Below, one piece after another: positions 28,107 through 35,900 of a DNA stretch of 53,019 nt. Each line of letters starts with the position of its first letter. Position 1 is the first letter of the stretch. Source of the DNA: Lachnospiraceae bacterium (GTDB taxonomy: Bacteria > Bacillota > Clostridia > Lachnospirales > Lachnospiraceae); assembly GCA_030526195.1 (NCBI GenBank), contig JAUNDG010000017.1, positions 1-53,019 of the forward strand, written 5' to 3'. The notes under the pieces are model-generated. The model was not told the origin of the DNA, searched no databases, and was given only the letters and a program-made list of their open reading frames with translations. The position numbers were made by a program, and so were the translations under genes.

Positions 28107-28586
28107 TCAGAGCTTCAGCTGCATGGCGTACCAAACGGCACCACCGTGAGTCGATTCGGAGACGCCCTCCATTTCAAAACCAAAGCGCTGATAGAAGGGG
28201 ATCTTTTCTTCCTTGCAGGTCAGTTTGATGCCCTTTCGGCCGGCAGCGCGGCAATCGGCGATCACCTGATACATCACTCCGGAAGCCAGACCCTTCAGCC
28301 GTTCATCCGGATGGGTGTCCACACCGAAAATCATCAAATAGGCGCCGTCCTCACGATACTTATCATTGGGCTCGTACATATCATCCGACAGAATTTCCTC
28401 GTCGGTGGTCATGCCATTGATAAAGGCCCGGATATGGCCGTTATCATCATCAACCCAAAAACAATGACGGTAAGCCTTCAGTCTGTCCTCCATGCTTTCC
28501 CGTGTTGCGGCTTCAGCCGCAGGGAAGCAGGCGGCCTCAAGTGCCGTGACCGCATCAAGATCGGCCAGTGTTGCCTGTCTGATCAT
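28107..28586 (-). CDS. GNAT-family N-acetyltransferase
   Basis: A 159-residue acetyltransferase. The fold order is visible: IRQATLADLDAVTALEAACFP at the N-terminus, the acetyl-CoA pyrophosphate loop region VDTHPDERLKGLASGVMYQ (a variant of the usual QxxGxG), and ...KEEKIPFYQRFGFEMEGVS with the C-terminal FYxrfGF element. Acceptor unknown. ATG 28586 lies 6 bases after AGAGGA. It heads the GNAT-esterase-HicB unit and its promoter overlaps a perfect 16-bp palindrome. Confidence 0.9.
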   Translation of the reverse strand: MIRQATLADLDAVTALEAACFPAAEAATRESMEDRLKAYRHCFWVDDDNGHIRAFINGMTTDEEILSDDMYEPNDKYREDGAYLMIFGVDTHPDERLKGLASGVMYQVIADCRAAGRKGIKLTCKEEKIPFYQRFGFEMEGVSESTHGGAVWYAMQLKL

Positions 28587-28608
28587 AATCAATCCTCTTC
28601 ACTTTCCC

Positions 28609-28625
28609 ATAATAGGCCTATTATA
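28609..28625 (-). promoter_or_regulatory. Palindromic operator overlapping the -10 of the GNAT operon
   Basis: ATAATAGGCCTATTAT (28609-28624) is a perfect 16-bp palindrome. It overlaps the minus-strand -10 TATAAT (28625-28620), 34 bases before the GNAT start. A dimeric repressor binding here would block transcription. The -35 is unclear because the region carries the upstream terminator T tract. Confidence 0.65.
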
Positions 28626-28638
28626 GCATAAGAAAAAA

Positions 28639-28684
28639 CACCTTTCAGAATCTTCTTTTGGAAAAAAGACAACTCTGAAAGATG
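28639..28684 (-). terminator. Second terminator of the putative RNA
   Basis: On the minus strand CATCTTTCAGA pairs with TCTGAAAGGTG (one G-T pair), with an inner TCTTTT/AAAAGA stem, followed by TTTTTT. It insulates the GNAT promoter. Confidence 0.85.
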
Positions 28685-28716
28685 TTTTCAAAAAAATCCA
28701 TTTTAAAACAAAGAAG

Positions 28717-28752
28717 GAGGGCTATCCGATTTCTTTACACCGAATAGCCCTC
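28717..28752 (-). terminator. First terminator of the putative RNA
   Basis: On the minus strand GAGGGCTATTCG pairs with CGGATAGCCCTC (one mismatch), followed by CTTCTTTGTTTT. Its 5' arm begins directly after the stop codon of the seven-codon ORF, so a terminating ribosome would cover it. Confidence 0.75.
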
Positions 28753-28997
28753 TTAATGAATTTCCAGAAGTTTCACTGTATAACCTCTCTTTCGCTTAAT
28801 GGGTTGGGTTAATAGTTATTCAAGCCATTGGACCGATCCTCCATAAATGCTTGTCAACGATGCAAGTTTGGGGTGTAACTTAACGAGCCATTGGACTGTC
28901 CTCCGTTTCGTTCCCTTTGTGATCAGAGAATTTATTTGAAGAACCCTTCATGTATGAGGTTCGTTTTCGTGAGTGACTTGTGTTTCTTGATGTCATT

Positions 28998-29026
28998 ATA
29001 ATATCTCACACATATTCATATGTCAA
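28998..29026 (-). promoter_or_regulatory. Promoter of the putative RNA
   Basis: Minus-strand TTGACA (29026-29021), 17-base spacer, TATTAT (29003-28998), preceded by a strongly AT-rich tract (29027-29110) resembling an UP element. Confidence 0.75.
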
Positions 29027-29133
29027 CACCTTTTTCAATTAATTTTTAACTTATTTTATAATTGTCTGATTTAAATATAAAATATAAACATTTTGTCAGA
29101 TTGAAAAATTTTTGTAACTGAAACGAATCATCG

Positions 29134-29167
29134 GAAAATGCCGCCCGTATCAACGGGCGGCATTTTC
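29134..29167 (-). terminator. GAAAATG-dyad hairpin at the end of the hypothetical gene
   Basis: Perfect 14-bp stem GAAAATGCCGCCCG / CGGGCGGCATTTTC with a 6-base loop. The stop codon of the hypothetical gene lies in the loop. Both arms begin with the over-represented word GAAAATG. The minus-strand 3' side (GATGATTCG) has no T tract. Confidence 0.6.
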
Positions 29168-29545
29168 AAGTTCAGCAATAAACAATTCGTAGTAATCCTC
29201 TTCGCAGGGCAGAGCCGGTGAATTCTCACCGCCGCCGTTGGTGCTGCGGCGCATGGCGGCATAAGCATCCTCGCCGTAAGAGATCAGATCCATTTCATAA
29301 AGAGGATGACCCCATTCCCGGGCCAGTGTACAGAAAGCGGCAATGGGCTGAGCATCCTGCTTTGTGGCCAGGATGGCGGCCATGGCCTCCGGCTCCCGAA
29401 GGGCTTTCTTTTTCATTGCCTGAAGCATGTCGTAAATATCCATATGTGTGTCTCCGTTTTGTACCGTAAAAATCACAAGACCGCTGCGCTCATGCAGTCG
29501 GTATCCATAAAGCTTCATCCGCGGGATGGGCTTTTTTCCATTCAC
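29150..29545 (-). CDS. Hypothetical protein
   Basis: A 131-residue protein I do not recognise. It is probably cytosolic, with a basic, strand-rich N-terminal half (MKLYGYRLHERSGLVIFTVQ) and helical acidic remainder ending in CEEDYYELFIAELENAAR. It starts with GTG whose G is the last base of the Nudix stop (TAGTG), so translation is probably coupled; an ATG at codon 10 is an alternative start. Its last codons are embedded in a GAAAATG hairpin. A role linked to the Nudix hydrolase is likely from context only. Confidence 0.7.
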   Translation of the reverse strand: MNGKKPIPRMKLYGYRLHERSGLVIFTVQNGDTHMDIYDMLQAMKKKALREPEAMAAILATKQDAQPIAAFCTLAREWGHPLYEMDLISYGEDAYAAMRRSTNGGGENSPALPCEEDYYELFIAELENAAR

Positions 29546-30027
29546 TATGATACCACAGGATCAATGATTTGTCCGTCCAGAACAGCGCCGGTCAGCGCAT
29601 CATTTTCATCATAAATAAGCTTCAGCAGGAAAAAGTCCTCCCGCTCCCCCAGCAGCTTTAAGAAGACCCGATCCCCGGGCCAGAGCTCCAGCTCCGTTAC
29701 CTTATCCTTCGGCACCCACTCAAGCACCCCCTCGTTGCACTCAGTCAGCTCGCCTGTGAAACCGTCAGCGGTAAACAGGAACATGTATTCCGATGCCCCG
29801 CGACCGGAAATGAAGGTTACGAGACCTCTGGGTTTCCAGCGGGTTAACGTCAGGCCCGTTTCCTCAAAGACCTCCCGAATCAGGCACTCTTCAGGGCTTT
29901 CCTCCCCTTCAAAATGGCCGCCGACACCGATCCATTTGCCTTTGTTCAGGTCATTTTTCTTGGAAATGCGATGCAGCATCAGATAGGCGTTGTCTTTCTC
30001 CAGATAGCACAAAGTGGTCATTTCCAT
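29545..30027 (-). CDS. Nudix hydrolase (MutT/YtkD-like)
   Basis: A 160-residue Nudix enzyme. The Nudix box is complete: GHFEGEESPEECLIREVFEETGL fits GX5EX7REUXEEXGU (about residues 37-59). The N-terminal TTLCYLEKDNAYLMLHR and the mention-worthy GGHFEGEE context resemble 8-oxo-dGTP diphosphatases of Firmicutes, but the substrate is not provable here. ATG 30027 was chosen because GAGGAAAA, the likely SD, lies inside the longer frame. It is coupled to the hypothetical gene downstream and divergent from the LysR gene. Confidence 0.88.
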   Translation of the reverse strand: MEMTTLCYLEKDNAYLMLHRISKKNDLNKGKWIGVGGHFEGEESPEECLIREVFEETGLTLTRWKPRGLVTFISGRGASEYMFLFTADGFTGELTECNEGVLEWVPKDKVTELELWPGDRVFLKLLGEREDFFLLKLIYDENDALTGAVLDGQIIDPVVS

Positions 30028-30104
30028 AGTGGTTTTCCTCATTTTCTTTACATTTTTTCTTAATCATATCGTTTTTTTTAAAAAAAGTACCTATTTCTTT
30101 TTAA

Positions 30105-30140
30105 TTTGATATTGCCAACTCTATATCAAATAAATAAAAT
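30105..30140 (+). promoter_or_regulatory. LysR-type operator and promoter
   Basis: TTTGATAT (30105-30112) and ATATCAAA (30123-30130) form a perfect 8-bp dyad with a 10-base centre, which satisfies the T-N11-A rule of LysR sites. It overlaps the promoter TTGCCA (30112-30117), 17 bases, TAAAAT (30135-30140), so autorepression is likely. It may also control the divergent Nudix gene. Confidence 0.65.
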
Positions 30141-30162
30141 ACCCTTGTTAGGAGGAACGCTT

Positions 30163-31107
30163 ATGGATTTTCGCGTTTTGCGGTACTTTATCACAGTGGC
30201 CCAGGAACTGAATTTCACTCGAGCCGCTGAAAAACTCAACATGAGTCAGCCGCCTCTGAGCAATCAGATCAAGCTTCTCGAAGAAGATCTGGGCGTTCAG
30301 TTATTTATCCGCGGCAAACGTCATCTGACCCTGACAGAAGCCGGGTCATTTTTCTATACACGCGCCAACCAGATGCTGGAGCTGGCAGACAAGACACGCC
30401 GGGATCTGGCGTATATGAACAACAATCTGACAGGCAAAATCTGCCTGGGTATCGTAGAAGGCCGACCGCCTTATCTGGCTGCCCGCTGGATCACCGGATT
30501 CCGTGAGGAATTCCCCATGGTCCGCTTTGAAATCTGGAACGGTAGCTCCGATGATGTACTGGATCATCTTCACCGGGGTCTGGCTGACCTGGCCATCATT
30601 GCCAAGCCCTATGATCACGAGCATCTCAATGCCATCGCGGTTGATAAGGAACCCTGGGTGGCCATCATTCCGAAGAACCATCCGCTGGCCCAGCGTGAAG
30701 GCGACAGCATTTCTCTGATGGATCTGAAAGACGAACCGCTGATCACACCGCGCCGGGAATCCCGGGTTGAGGAGATCCGTCAGTGGTTTCGGGATATCGC
30801 CGGACAGGATCCCACCATTCTGTGTGAAATGTCCAGCTACGTGGACGTAGTGGCGCTGGCCGAGCAGAACGCCGGTATCGGTATCTTCCCGCAGACTACT
30901 TATACCCCCAATGAAATGGTGGTGTCGAAAATGATCGTCGACTCCCCCAAGATTCTGGAATATTGTCTGGTGTGGCAGAAATCTCATCCCATCAGCTCCC
31001 TTGTCCAGGAGTTCATCAACTATGTTGAGGACTTTATCGAGGAAGACCGGATGCACTCACAGCGCTTCCAGGTTAAGACGCAGGAATTCGAATTGCCTGA
31101 ACAATAA
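30163..31107 (+). CDS. LysR-family transcriptional regulator
   Basis: A 314-residue regulator. The N-terminal winged helix is classical: FRVLRYFITVAQELNFTRAAEKLNMSQPPLSNQIKLLEEDLGVQLF. A long linker helix and a periplasmic-binding-protein-like effector domain follow (about 90-300). Its sequence resembles the CynR/BenM-like branch that responds to small carboxylates, but the effector is unknown. ATG 30163 lies 8 bases after AGGAGG. It is divergent from the Nudix pair and is followed by its own terminator, so targets could be itself, the Nudix genes or the MATE gene downstream. Confidence 0.93.
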   Translation: MDFRVLRYFITVAQELNFTRAAEKLNMSQPPLSNQIKLLEEDLGVQLFIRGKRHLTLTEAGSFFYTRANQMLELADKTRRDLAYMNNNLTGKICLGIVEGRPPYLAARWITGFREEFPMVRFEIWNGSSDDVLDHLHRGLADLAIIAKPYDHEHLNAIAVDKEPWVAIIPKNHPLAQREGDSISLMDLKDEPLITPRRESRVEEIRQWFRDIAGQDPTILCEMSSYVDVVALAEQNAGIGIFPQTTYTPNEMVVSKMIVDSPKILEYCLVWQKSHPISSLVQEFINYVEDFIEEDRMHSQRFQVKTQEFELPEQ

Positions 31108-31149
31108 TCTCGATATATTGAATTATTTGCTCAATATGTTAAAGTTAAG

Positions 31150-31190
31150 GCGTGCAGCTCCCATCCAGGACTGCACGCTATATTTTTTAT
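31150..31190 (+). terminator. Terminator of the LysR gene
   Basis: Perfect 8-bp stem GCGTGCAG / CTGCACGC followed by TATATTTTTTAT. Confidence 0.88.
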
Positions 31191-31227
31191 CCTGATGGCA
31201 TAACGCAGAATCGGGGGGTACTGAAAG

Positions 31228-31304
31228 AATGCCAATCGGTGGGGTCTTTCCTCCTACGTCTGATGAGCCAGATGACAATCCATACCGATATGGAAATTGG
31301 CATT
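31228..31304 (+). promoter_or_regulatory. Closed-stem leader upstream of the MATE gene
   Basis: AATGCCAAT (31228-31236) pairs with ATTGGCATT (31296-31304), closing a 77-base domain with a further CGGT/ACCG contact inside. It ends 56 bases before the MATE start. It may be an uncharacterised leader element. I cannot match it to a named riboswitch. Confidence 0.4.
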
Positions 31305-31359
31305 TGACGAACGGCCATCGCCGAGATGCCGAAGGGATAATATGCAGGGGGAACACCTT

Positions 31360-32703
31360 ATGGCACGCAATGATTATCTGATGACAGATAAGCCTTTAAA
31401 GGCACTTTTTGTTTTTGCCATGCCGATGATCATCGGCAACATCTTTCAGCAAATCTACAACATCGCCGACTCCGCCATCGTGGGCCGTTATGTCAGCGAA
31501 GGCGCTCTGGCTGCCGTGGGCGACTGTGCCGCGTTGGCCTTTATCTACATTTCCGTTGCCGTCGGCGCGGGTGTAGGCTCGTCGGTTATTGTGAGCCGTC
31601 ACTTTGGCGAAAATGATATGAAGAGCATGAAGACGGCCTTCTCCACTGCCTTCATCACCTTCCTCATCTTCAGTATTCTTCTGGCTGCCGTAAGCTTTGT
31701 CTTCGGCCGGCCACTGATGGTACTGCTTAAAACCCCGGCGGACATTCTCGACATGGTCATGGAATATCTGCAGATCTATTTTCTGAGTCTGCCCTTCCTC
31801 TTTATGTACAATGTCATCGCCGCGATGTTCAACGCCCTGGGGAAATCACGGATTCCGCTTTACTTCCTGATTTTCTCATCTCTGTTTAACATTGTGCTGG
31901 ATATCATCCTGGTGACCCGGTTTAACCTTGGGGTCACCGGTGTGGCCCTGGCCACCCTGATCGCCCAGGGGCTATCCGCTGTGCTGTCCTTCATTTACCT
32001 CATCCGCATCATGAATGAGTTGTGTCCCGAAAAGACACCGCTTTATGACGCAAAGGAATTCAGCGCCATGATGCGCATCGCCCTGCCTTCGATCCTGCAG
32101 CAGAGCACCATTTCCGTGGGCATGCTGATCGTCCAGGTGGTGGTCAACAGTATGGGCTCCGAAGTTCTGGCCGGTTTCTCCGCCGCCTATCGGATCGAGC
32201 AGGTCTGCATCGTGCCCATGGCCCAGATCAGCAACGCCATGTCGGCCTACACTGCCCAGAATCTGGGGGCCAACAAGCCGGAACGTATTCCGCAGGGTCT
32301 GCGCGCTGCCCTCATTATCGACGGCGGATTTGCGCTTTTATGGATCGCCATGTGCACCGGTCTTCGGGTCCCACTGACAAAGCTCTTCCTGGATCCGGCC
32401 GCTTCCGCTGTGGCCTTCGAAACCTCAACCTATTATCTTATGATGATCGGTTTCTTCTTCTTTATCATCGGTGTGAAAATGGCCTTCGACGGCGTTCTCA
32501 GAGGCAGCGGCGACATGACCATGTTCACGGTTGCCAACCTGGTGAATCTGGCGGTACGCATTGTCATCACCTTCACCTTCGGCCCCATCGTCGGCATTGC
32601 TGCCATCGTGTTCTCAGAACCCGTCGGCTGGTTCCTCAATGCCCTCATTTCCGGGCTTGAGTATCGCACCGGCAAGTGGCGTCGGTTAAGCAACCACTCA
32701 TAA
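31360..32703 (+). CDS. MATE-family multidrug exporter
   Basis: A 447-residue inner-membrane exporter with about 12 hydrophobic helices in two homologous halves. MATE landmarks are PMIIGNIFQQIYNIADSAIVG at the N-terminus and PSILQQSTISVGMLIVQ at the start of the second half. These antiporters use sodium or proton gradients to expel cationic drugs; the substrate here is unknown. ATG 31360 follows CAGGGGGA by 7 bases, in preference to upstream in-frame ATGs. The leader has a closed-stem structure. It is convergent with maf. Confidence 0.93.
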   Translation: MARNDYLMTDKPLKALFVFAMPMIIGNIFQQIYNIADSAIVGRYVSEGALAAVGDCAALAFIYISVAVGAGVGSSVIVSRHFGENDMKSMKTAFSTAFITFLIFSILLAAVSFVFGRPLMVLLKTPADILDMVMEYLQIYFLSLPFLFMYNVIAAMFNALGKSRIPLYFLIFSSLFNIVLDIILVTRFNLGVTGVALATLIAQGLSAVLSFIYLIRIMNELCPEKTPLYDAKEFSAMMRIALPSILQQSTISVGMLIVQVVVNSMGSEVLAGFSAAYRIEQVCIVPMAQISNAMSAYTAQNLGANKPERIPQGLRAALIIDGGFALLWIAMCTGLRVPLTKLFLDPAASAVAFETSTYYLMMIGFFFFIIGVKMAFDGVLRGSGDMTMFTVANLVNLAVRIVITFTFGPIVGIAAIVFSEPVGWFLNALISGLEYRTGKWRRLSNHS

Positions 32704-32734
32704 CACGGACAAAGACGGCGCAGGAATCATGCTT

Positions 32735-33319
32735 TCAGTCGTCGGCCAGACACTCCCGGTAAAGGCGGCCCACCGGCAGCCCCACCACATTGTTGTAATC
32801 GCCGGAGATGCGGGTGATGTAACGGGCAAAATAGCCTTGGATGCCATAGGCGCCGGCCTTATCAAAGGGCTCGCCTGTGGCCAGATAATCCTCAATGGCC
32901 TCTGCGCTCAAATCACTCACCGCCACGTCGGTACATTCCGCAAATGAATGCTGTGTCATTTCCGGCACCCGAATCACACAGACCCCTGTATACACCTGAT
33001 GCACCTTCCCGGACAGGCTTTCGAGCATTGTCCGGGCTTTTTCTTTATCACCGGGCTTGCCCAGGATCTGACCCCCGGCCGCCACCACCGTGTCGGCCCC
33101 GATCACCAGAAGTTTTTCCCCGGGATAGGTTTCTTTCATCCGGGCGGCCACATCCGCAGCCTTAACGGAAGCCTGCAGCAGGCAGACCTTCTCCGGATCT
33201 GTTTCATCAAGTTCCTCTTCCTTATCTGAAGTGGCAATATCAAAATGCATACCGATCTGCAGCATCAGTTCCCGGCGACGCGGTGAAGCTGATGCCAGAA
33301 TAATGTGTCGCTTTGTCAT
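32735..33319 (-). CDS. maf: Maf-type nucleoside triphosphate pyrophosphatase
   Basis: A 194-residue Maf protein. The signature start IILASASPRRRELM and the GADTVV and KPGDKEKARTML blocks are present, with GIQGYFARYITRISGDYNNVVGLP at the end. Family members hydrolyse dTTP, UTP and modified nucleotides to monophosphates and can influence septum formation. ATG 33319 lies after AAAGGAG; the longer frame adds nine residues. It sits downstream of the tad operon, 58 bases after TadC, and is convergent with the MATE gene. Confidence 0.94.
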   Translation of the reverse strand: MTKRHIILASASPRRRELMLQIGMHFDIATSDKEEELDETDPEKVCLLQASVKAADVAARMKETYPGEKLLVIGADTVVAAGGQILGKPGDKEKARTMLESLSGKVHQVYTGVCVIRVPEMTQHSFAECTDVAVSDLSAEAIEDYLATGEPFDKAGAYGIQGYFARYITRISGDYNNVVGLPVGRLYRECLADD

Positions 33320-33376
33320 AATCTCGACTCCTTTCACTGCTGTCATTATACGGCAAAATCAGCCTCTGCATAGCCT

Positions 33377-34807
33377 CTAACCGTTCATCGAGATAAAGGC
33401 CGGCACCATCACCATCACAAACACGATTCCCAGCATCATCACCATGGGAATGAGAAGCTTTGACGATGCTTCCTCCCCTTTCACCTTCGCCGCACTCTTC
33501 CGGGCCTCGAAGGCATTCACCGCCTCCCGTTCCAGAATATCCATAAGGTCCCGGGTACCCATGCGCAGGTTCTGAATAAGCAGCACCGAAAATGTCCGGT
33601 AGATGACCGGCGCATCCCGGCCACCCAGAAGCCGATAGGCTTCACACTCCGGCAACCCCCGGTCCATCTCCCGGCACATGGTCACGATCAGCTCATAGCC
33701 GGGCCGTTCGCTCCGCCTTTGCTGCTTCTCCACTTCGTAATCCTGCGCCATTTTATAAAATGCCCCGCGCATGGAAAGACCGGCACTCATCAAAAGCACC
33801 AGCTTGCTTACAATGGCCGGATAATCCCGTTCCATGGCTTTCCGCCGCTGCCGGGCCGCCTCATCTTCCTTCTGCTTCACCCGATACGCCAGCAAAATGG
33901 CCACCGCGATGCCCATCAGAATAAGGGCCGTGCCCCCTTTATCCGCCCCGGAGGACCAGCGCACTTTCTGTCCACCAATGGCCTCCGGCAAAGTAAGCTT
34001 ATCCACAGTGGGATCGGCGCTGTCCACCCAGTCATTCACCGCCTTCTGTAGAGCCTCTTCCTCCGGCACTTTTTTGGGATACACCCGTATCTCAAGGGTC
34101 GCCTCCCGGCTTTCATCCTGGCACACCAACGACGCCTCCAGCACCACATCCTGTCCATCCTCCGGAATCCGATCCGTCAGATGACCTTCATAATCCATGG
34201 CCTGAGGATTCCGGGACAGCCAGGTGATCTTCACCGGTTTATCCGGAAAACGGGTCGGCAGTGTCAGATCCCGGTCAACGTGGGTAAGCGAAATTGCCCC
34301 GTCGTCGGCAGCCCTATTTTCATAAGCGGCCGTGTCGTCGGATGCGGTGTGGCGGGTGTTCTCCTGCTGAGCAGCAGCGGTGGCATCGGGGGTATTGGCG
34401 ACGACATCGGGGCTATTGGCCGCCATCACCAGCGCTTCAAGGCCCGTTTCTGCCTCATTTAGAAAATGCTCCATCTCCTCGGCCGTATAGCGCCGGGGCT
34501 CCACCCGCACCAGCACCTCCTCCGTGCCCGTGTCATTTTCGACGGTGAGATAGGATTCATAGGCCTGACCGCCGTAACCCTCCCGCACAAGATAACCCTG
34601 CCGGGCGGTATCCTCGAGATAAGTCTTCACCATCACCAGAAGACCAAGGCCCGCAAAAACCGCCACGATCAGCAGGCTCTTGCGCAGACGGGGGTTGTCC
34701 ATTATGTCCGGAAGCGTAATTTTCCGCTCTTTTCTGATTTTTCGTGCGCCGTTCAATATATCATTATTCTTTCTCATGCGATTATGATCCATCATCCAGT
34801 TTTCCAT
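33377..34807 (-). CDS. TadC-like type II secretion F-domain protein with long external domain
   Basis: A 476-residue membrane protein. The C-terminal part (about 300-476) matches the TadC platform protein of Flp pilus systems: a membrane helix, a T2SSF cytoplasmic domain (KLVLLMSAGLSMRGAFYKMA, DRGLPECEAYRLLGG, LLIQNLRMGTRDLMDILEREA) and a terminal hydrophobic helix. Unusually, it carries about 210 extra residues between a first membrane helix (about 44-62) and a second (about 293-310), with a bacterial Ig-like look (PVKITWLSRNPQAMDYEGHLTD). That part is probably outside the cell. The start is uncertain (ATG 34807 or the ATG ten codons later). Typical TadC is about 300 residues. Confidence 0.8.
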   Translation of the reverse strand: MENWMMDHNRMRKNNDILNGARKIRKERKITLPDIMDNPRLRKSLLIVAVFAGLGLLVMVKTYLEDTARQGYLVREGYGGQAYESYLTVENDTGTEEVLVRVEPRRYTAEEMEHFLNEAETGLEALVMAANSPDVVANTPDATAAAQQENTRHTASDDTAAYENRAADDGAISLTHVDRDLTLPTRFPDKPVKITWLSRNPQAMDYEGHLTDRIPEDGQDVVLEASLVCQDESREATLEIRVYPKKVPEEEALQKAVNDWVDSADPTVDKLTLPEAIGGQKVRWSSGADKGGTALILMGIAVAILLAYRVKQKEDEAARQRRKAMERDYPAIVSKLVLLMSAGLSMRGAFYKMAQDYEVEKQQRRSERPGYELIVTMCREMDRGLPECEAYRLLGGRDAPVIYRTFSVLLIQNLRMGTRDLMDILEREAVNAFEARKSAAKVKGEEASSKLLIPMVMMLGIVFVMVMVPAFISMNG

Positions 34808-34943
34808 TCATCATCCCGGTTTCCTGATCATCTGTTTCCACTCTTCGCCCCGTTTTCCTGATGATCTGTTTCTCTTTCACCGTCCTGTGTCAGAACTGCA
34901 GCGGCTTAATCACGTGTCGACTTTACCCTTTTTTTGCTGCGAT

Positions 34944-35900
34944 TCAAATATCAATAGCCACAATCCTGGCGCCGATGTAGATGGCCAGGCCATACACCAC
35001 CAGGCACACGGTCATCAGGATCCGGCCCAGGGCCGTCTCGTACATCACATCAAAAAAGCCCGGCGAGGTGATCTGCATGTAAACCAGGATAAAGGCGGGC
35101 ATCACCGCCATGATCTTCTGCTCCAGCTTTTTGGCCGCGAGAGCGCTTTCGATTTCCCGGTTCACTTCGATCCGACCCTGCAGGACCGCTGCCGTTGAGC
35201 CGATCACGGTTGTCATGGAGCCCCCGATGCGACGACCTGCCGTGAAAACGGAAGCAAAATCCCGGATGTCTTCCACACCGCTGCGCATGGCCAGATCCGC
35301 CATCAACACATCCGGCGCCTCGTTCAGGCGGATCCGGGCATTCATATGACGAAACTCCCGGGTGAGGTCCGCTTCTCCGAGAAGAGATTGCAGGTTGCGC
35401 TCCGTCTCGGCAAAGGCATTTTCGACGGAATAACCGGCCTTCATGGCCATAGCCAGACTGTCGAGGGCCTCACGGAAATCATAGCCGAGTCTTTGCCGAC
35501 GTTTCTCATCCAGCTGTCGGTGACGGCTTCGGACCCAAAATGGCAGAAAGGCACACAGCACGGGATAGAGCCACAGACTCCGATAAAACAACAGATCGAT
35601 AACAGCCGCCAGAGCCAGCCATTCCGCGCCCAGTCGGATCGCCGTGGGGCGCGCGAGGGGGCTTTGCCGGTAATCCGGCATCTCCGTGCATATCTCGGTC
35701 ATCCCTCTGCCCTTATCTGAACGTATACGGTGCTTTTTCGGCACACCTTTCCCGGCATCTGTCATCCGCATTCCCGAAGCAATCAATGACTTCTCCCCTT
35801 CCGACGCGCGTGTCCGTGCCTTCACCAGGTCATTTGCTGATGACTTTTTTGAGCACCTTTCTGATGACAATAGCGTGCAATCCAACACATTATGCCTCAT
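34944..35900 (-). CDS. TadB-like type II secretion F-domain protein
   Basis: A platform protein of the Flp pilus machine in the cell membrane. Hydrophobic helices lie around residues 90-120 and in the last 70 residues, with the T2SSF domain between (DFREALDSLAMAMKAGYSVENAF, DVLMADLAMRSGVEDIRDFASVF, GGSMTTVIGSTAAVLQGRIEVNREIESALAAKK). The first 75 residues are basic and unlike the family, and a start further in (for example the Met near residue 67 or 74) is possible. It overlaps the end of tadA by 11 bases if the long start is used. A 136-base spacer separates it from tadC; no gene is evident there, only a short direct repeat around TTTCCTGAT-ATCTGTTTC. Confidence 0.8.
   Translation of the reverse strand: MRHNVLDCTLLSSERCSKKSSANDLVKARTRASEGEKSLIASGMRMTDAGKGVPKKHRIRSDKGRGMTEICTEMPDYRQSPLARPTAIRLGAEWLALAAVIDLLFYRSLWLYPVLCAFLPFWVRSRHRQLDEKRRQRLGYDFREALDSLAMAMKAGYSVENAFAETERNLQSLLGEADLTREFRHMNARIRLNEAPDVLMADLAMRSGVEDIRDFASVFTAGRRIGGSMTTVIGSTAAVLQGRIEVNREIESALAAKKLEQKIMAVMPAFILVYMQITSPGFFDVMYETALGRILMTVCLVVYGLAIYIGARIVAIDI

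Larger units (their letters stand above)
28633..28991 (-). ncRNA. Putative regulatory RNA with tandem SD-AUG-stop units
   Basis: A promoter (next entry) and two terminators define a minus-strand transcript of about 290 or 360 bases in a 563-base gene-free region. It holds two related units, GGAGGACAGTCCAATGG (28904-28888) and GGAGGATCGGTCCAATGG (28842-28825). Each has a perfect SD 7-8 bases before AUG and an almost immediate stop (AUG-GCU-CGU-UAA and AUG-GCU-UGA). Each is enclosed by a different 5-bp stem (AACGA/TCGTT, 28912 and 28882; CAAGC/GCTTG, 28853 and 28821). A third ORF, GTG plus six codons with AGAGAGG upstream (28776-28753), ends one base before the first terminator. I do not recognise the class. 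Confidence 0.6.

Noticed and set aside
28633-28991. tmRNA, 6S RNA or RNase P RNA for the small RNA locus
   Set aside because: Length is near tmRNA, but there is no tRNA-like end or tag ORF ending in Ala-Ala, no single long 6S-type hairpin, and the GGAGGA-GTCC blocks are duplicated rather than the single RNase P core.
31228-31304. Hammerhead-ribozyme-like order: AATGCCAATC, CTGATGAG, GAAA, TTGGCATT
   Set aside because: Stem III and the core words fit, but stems I and II do not pair in the required positions (for example G-G at the base of stem II).
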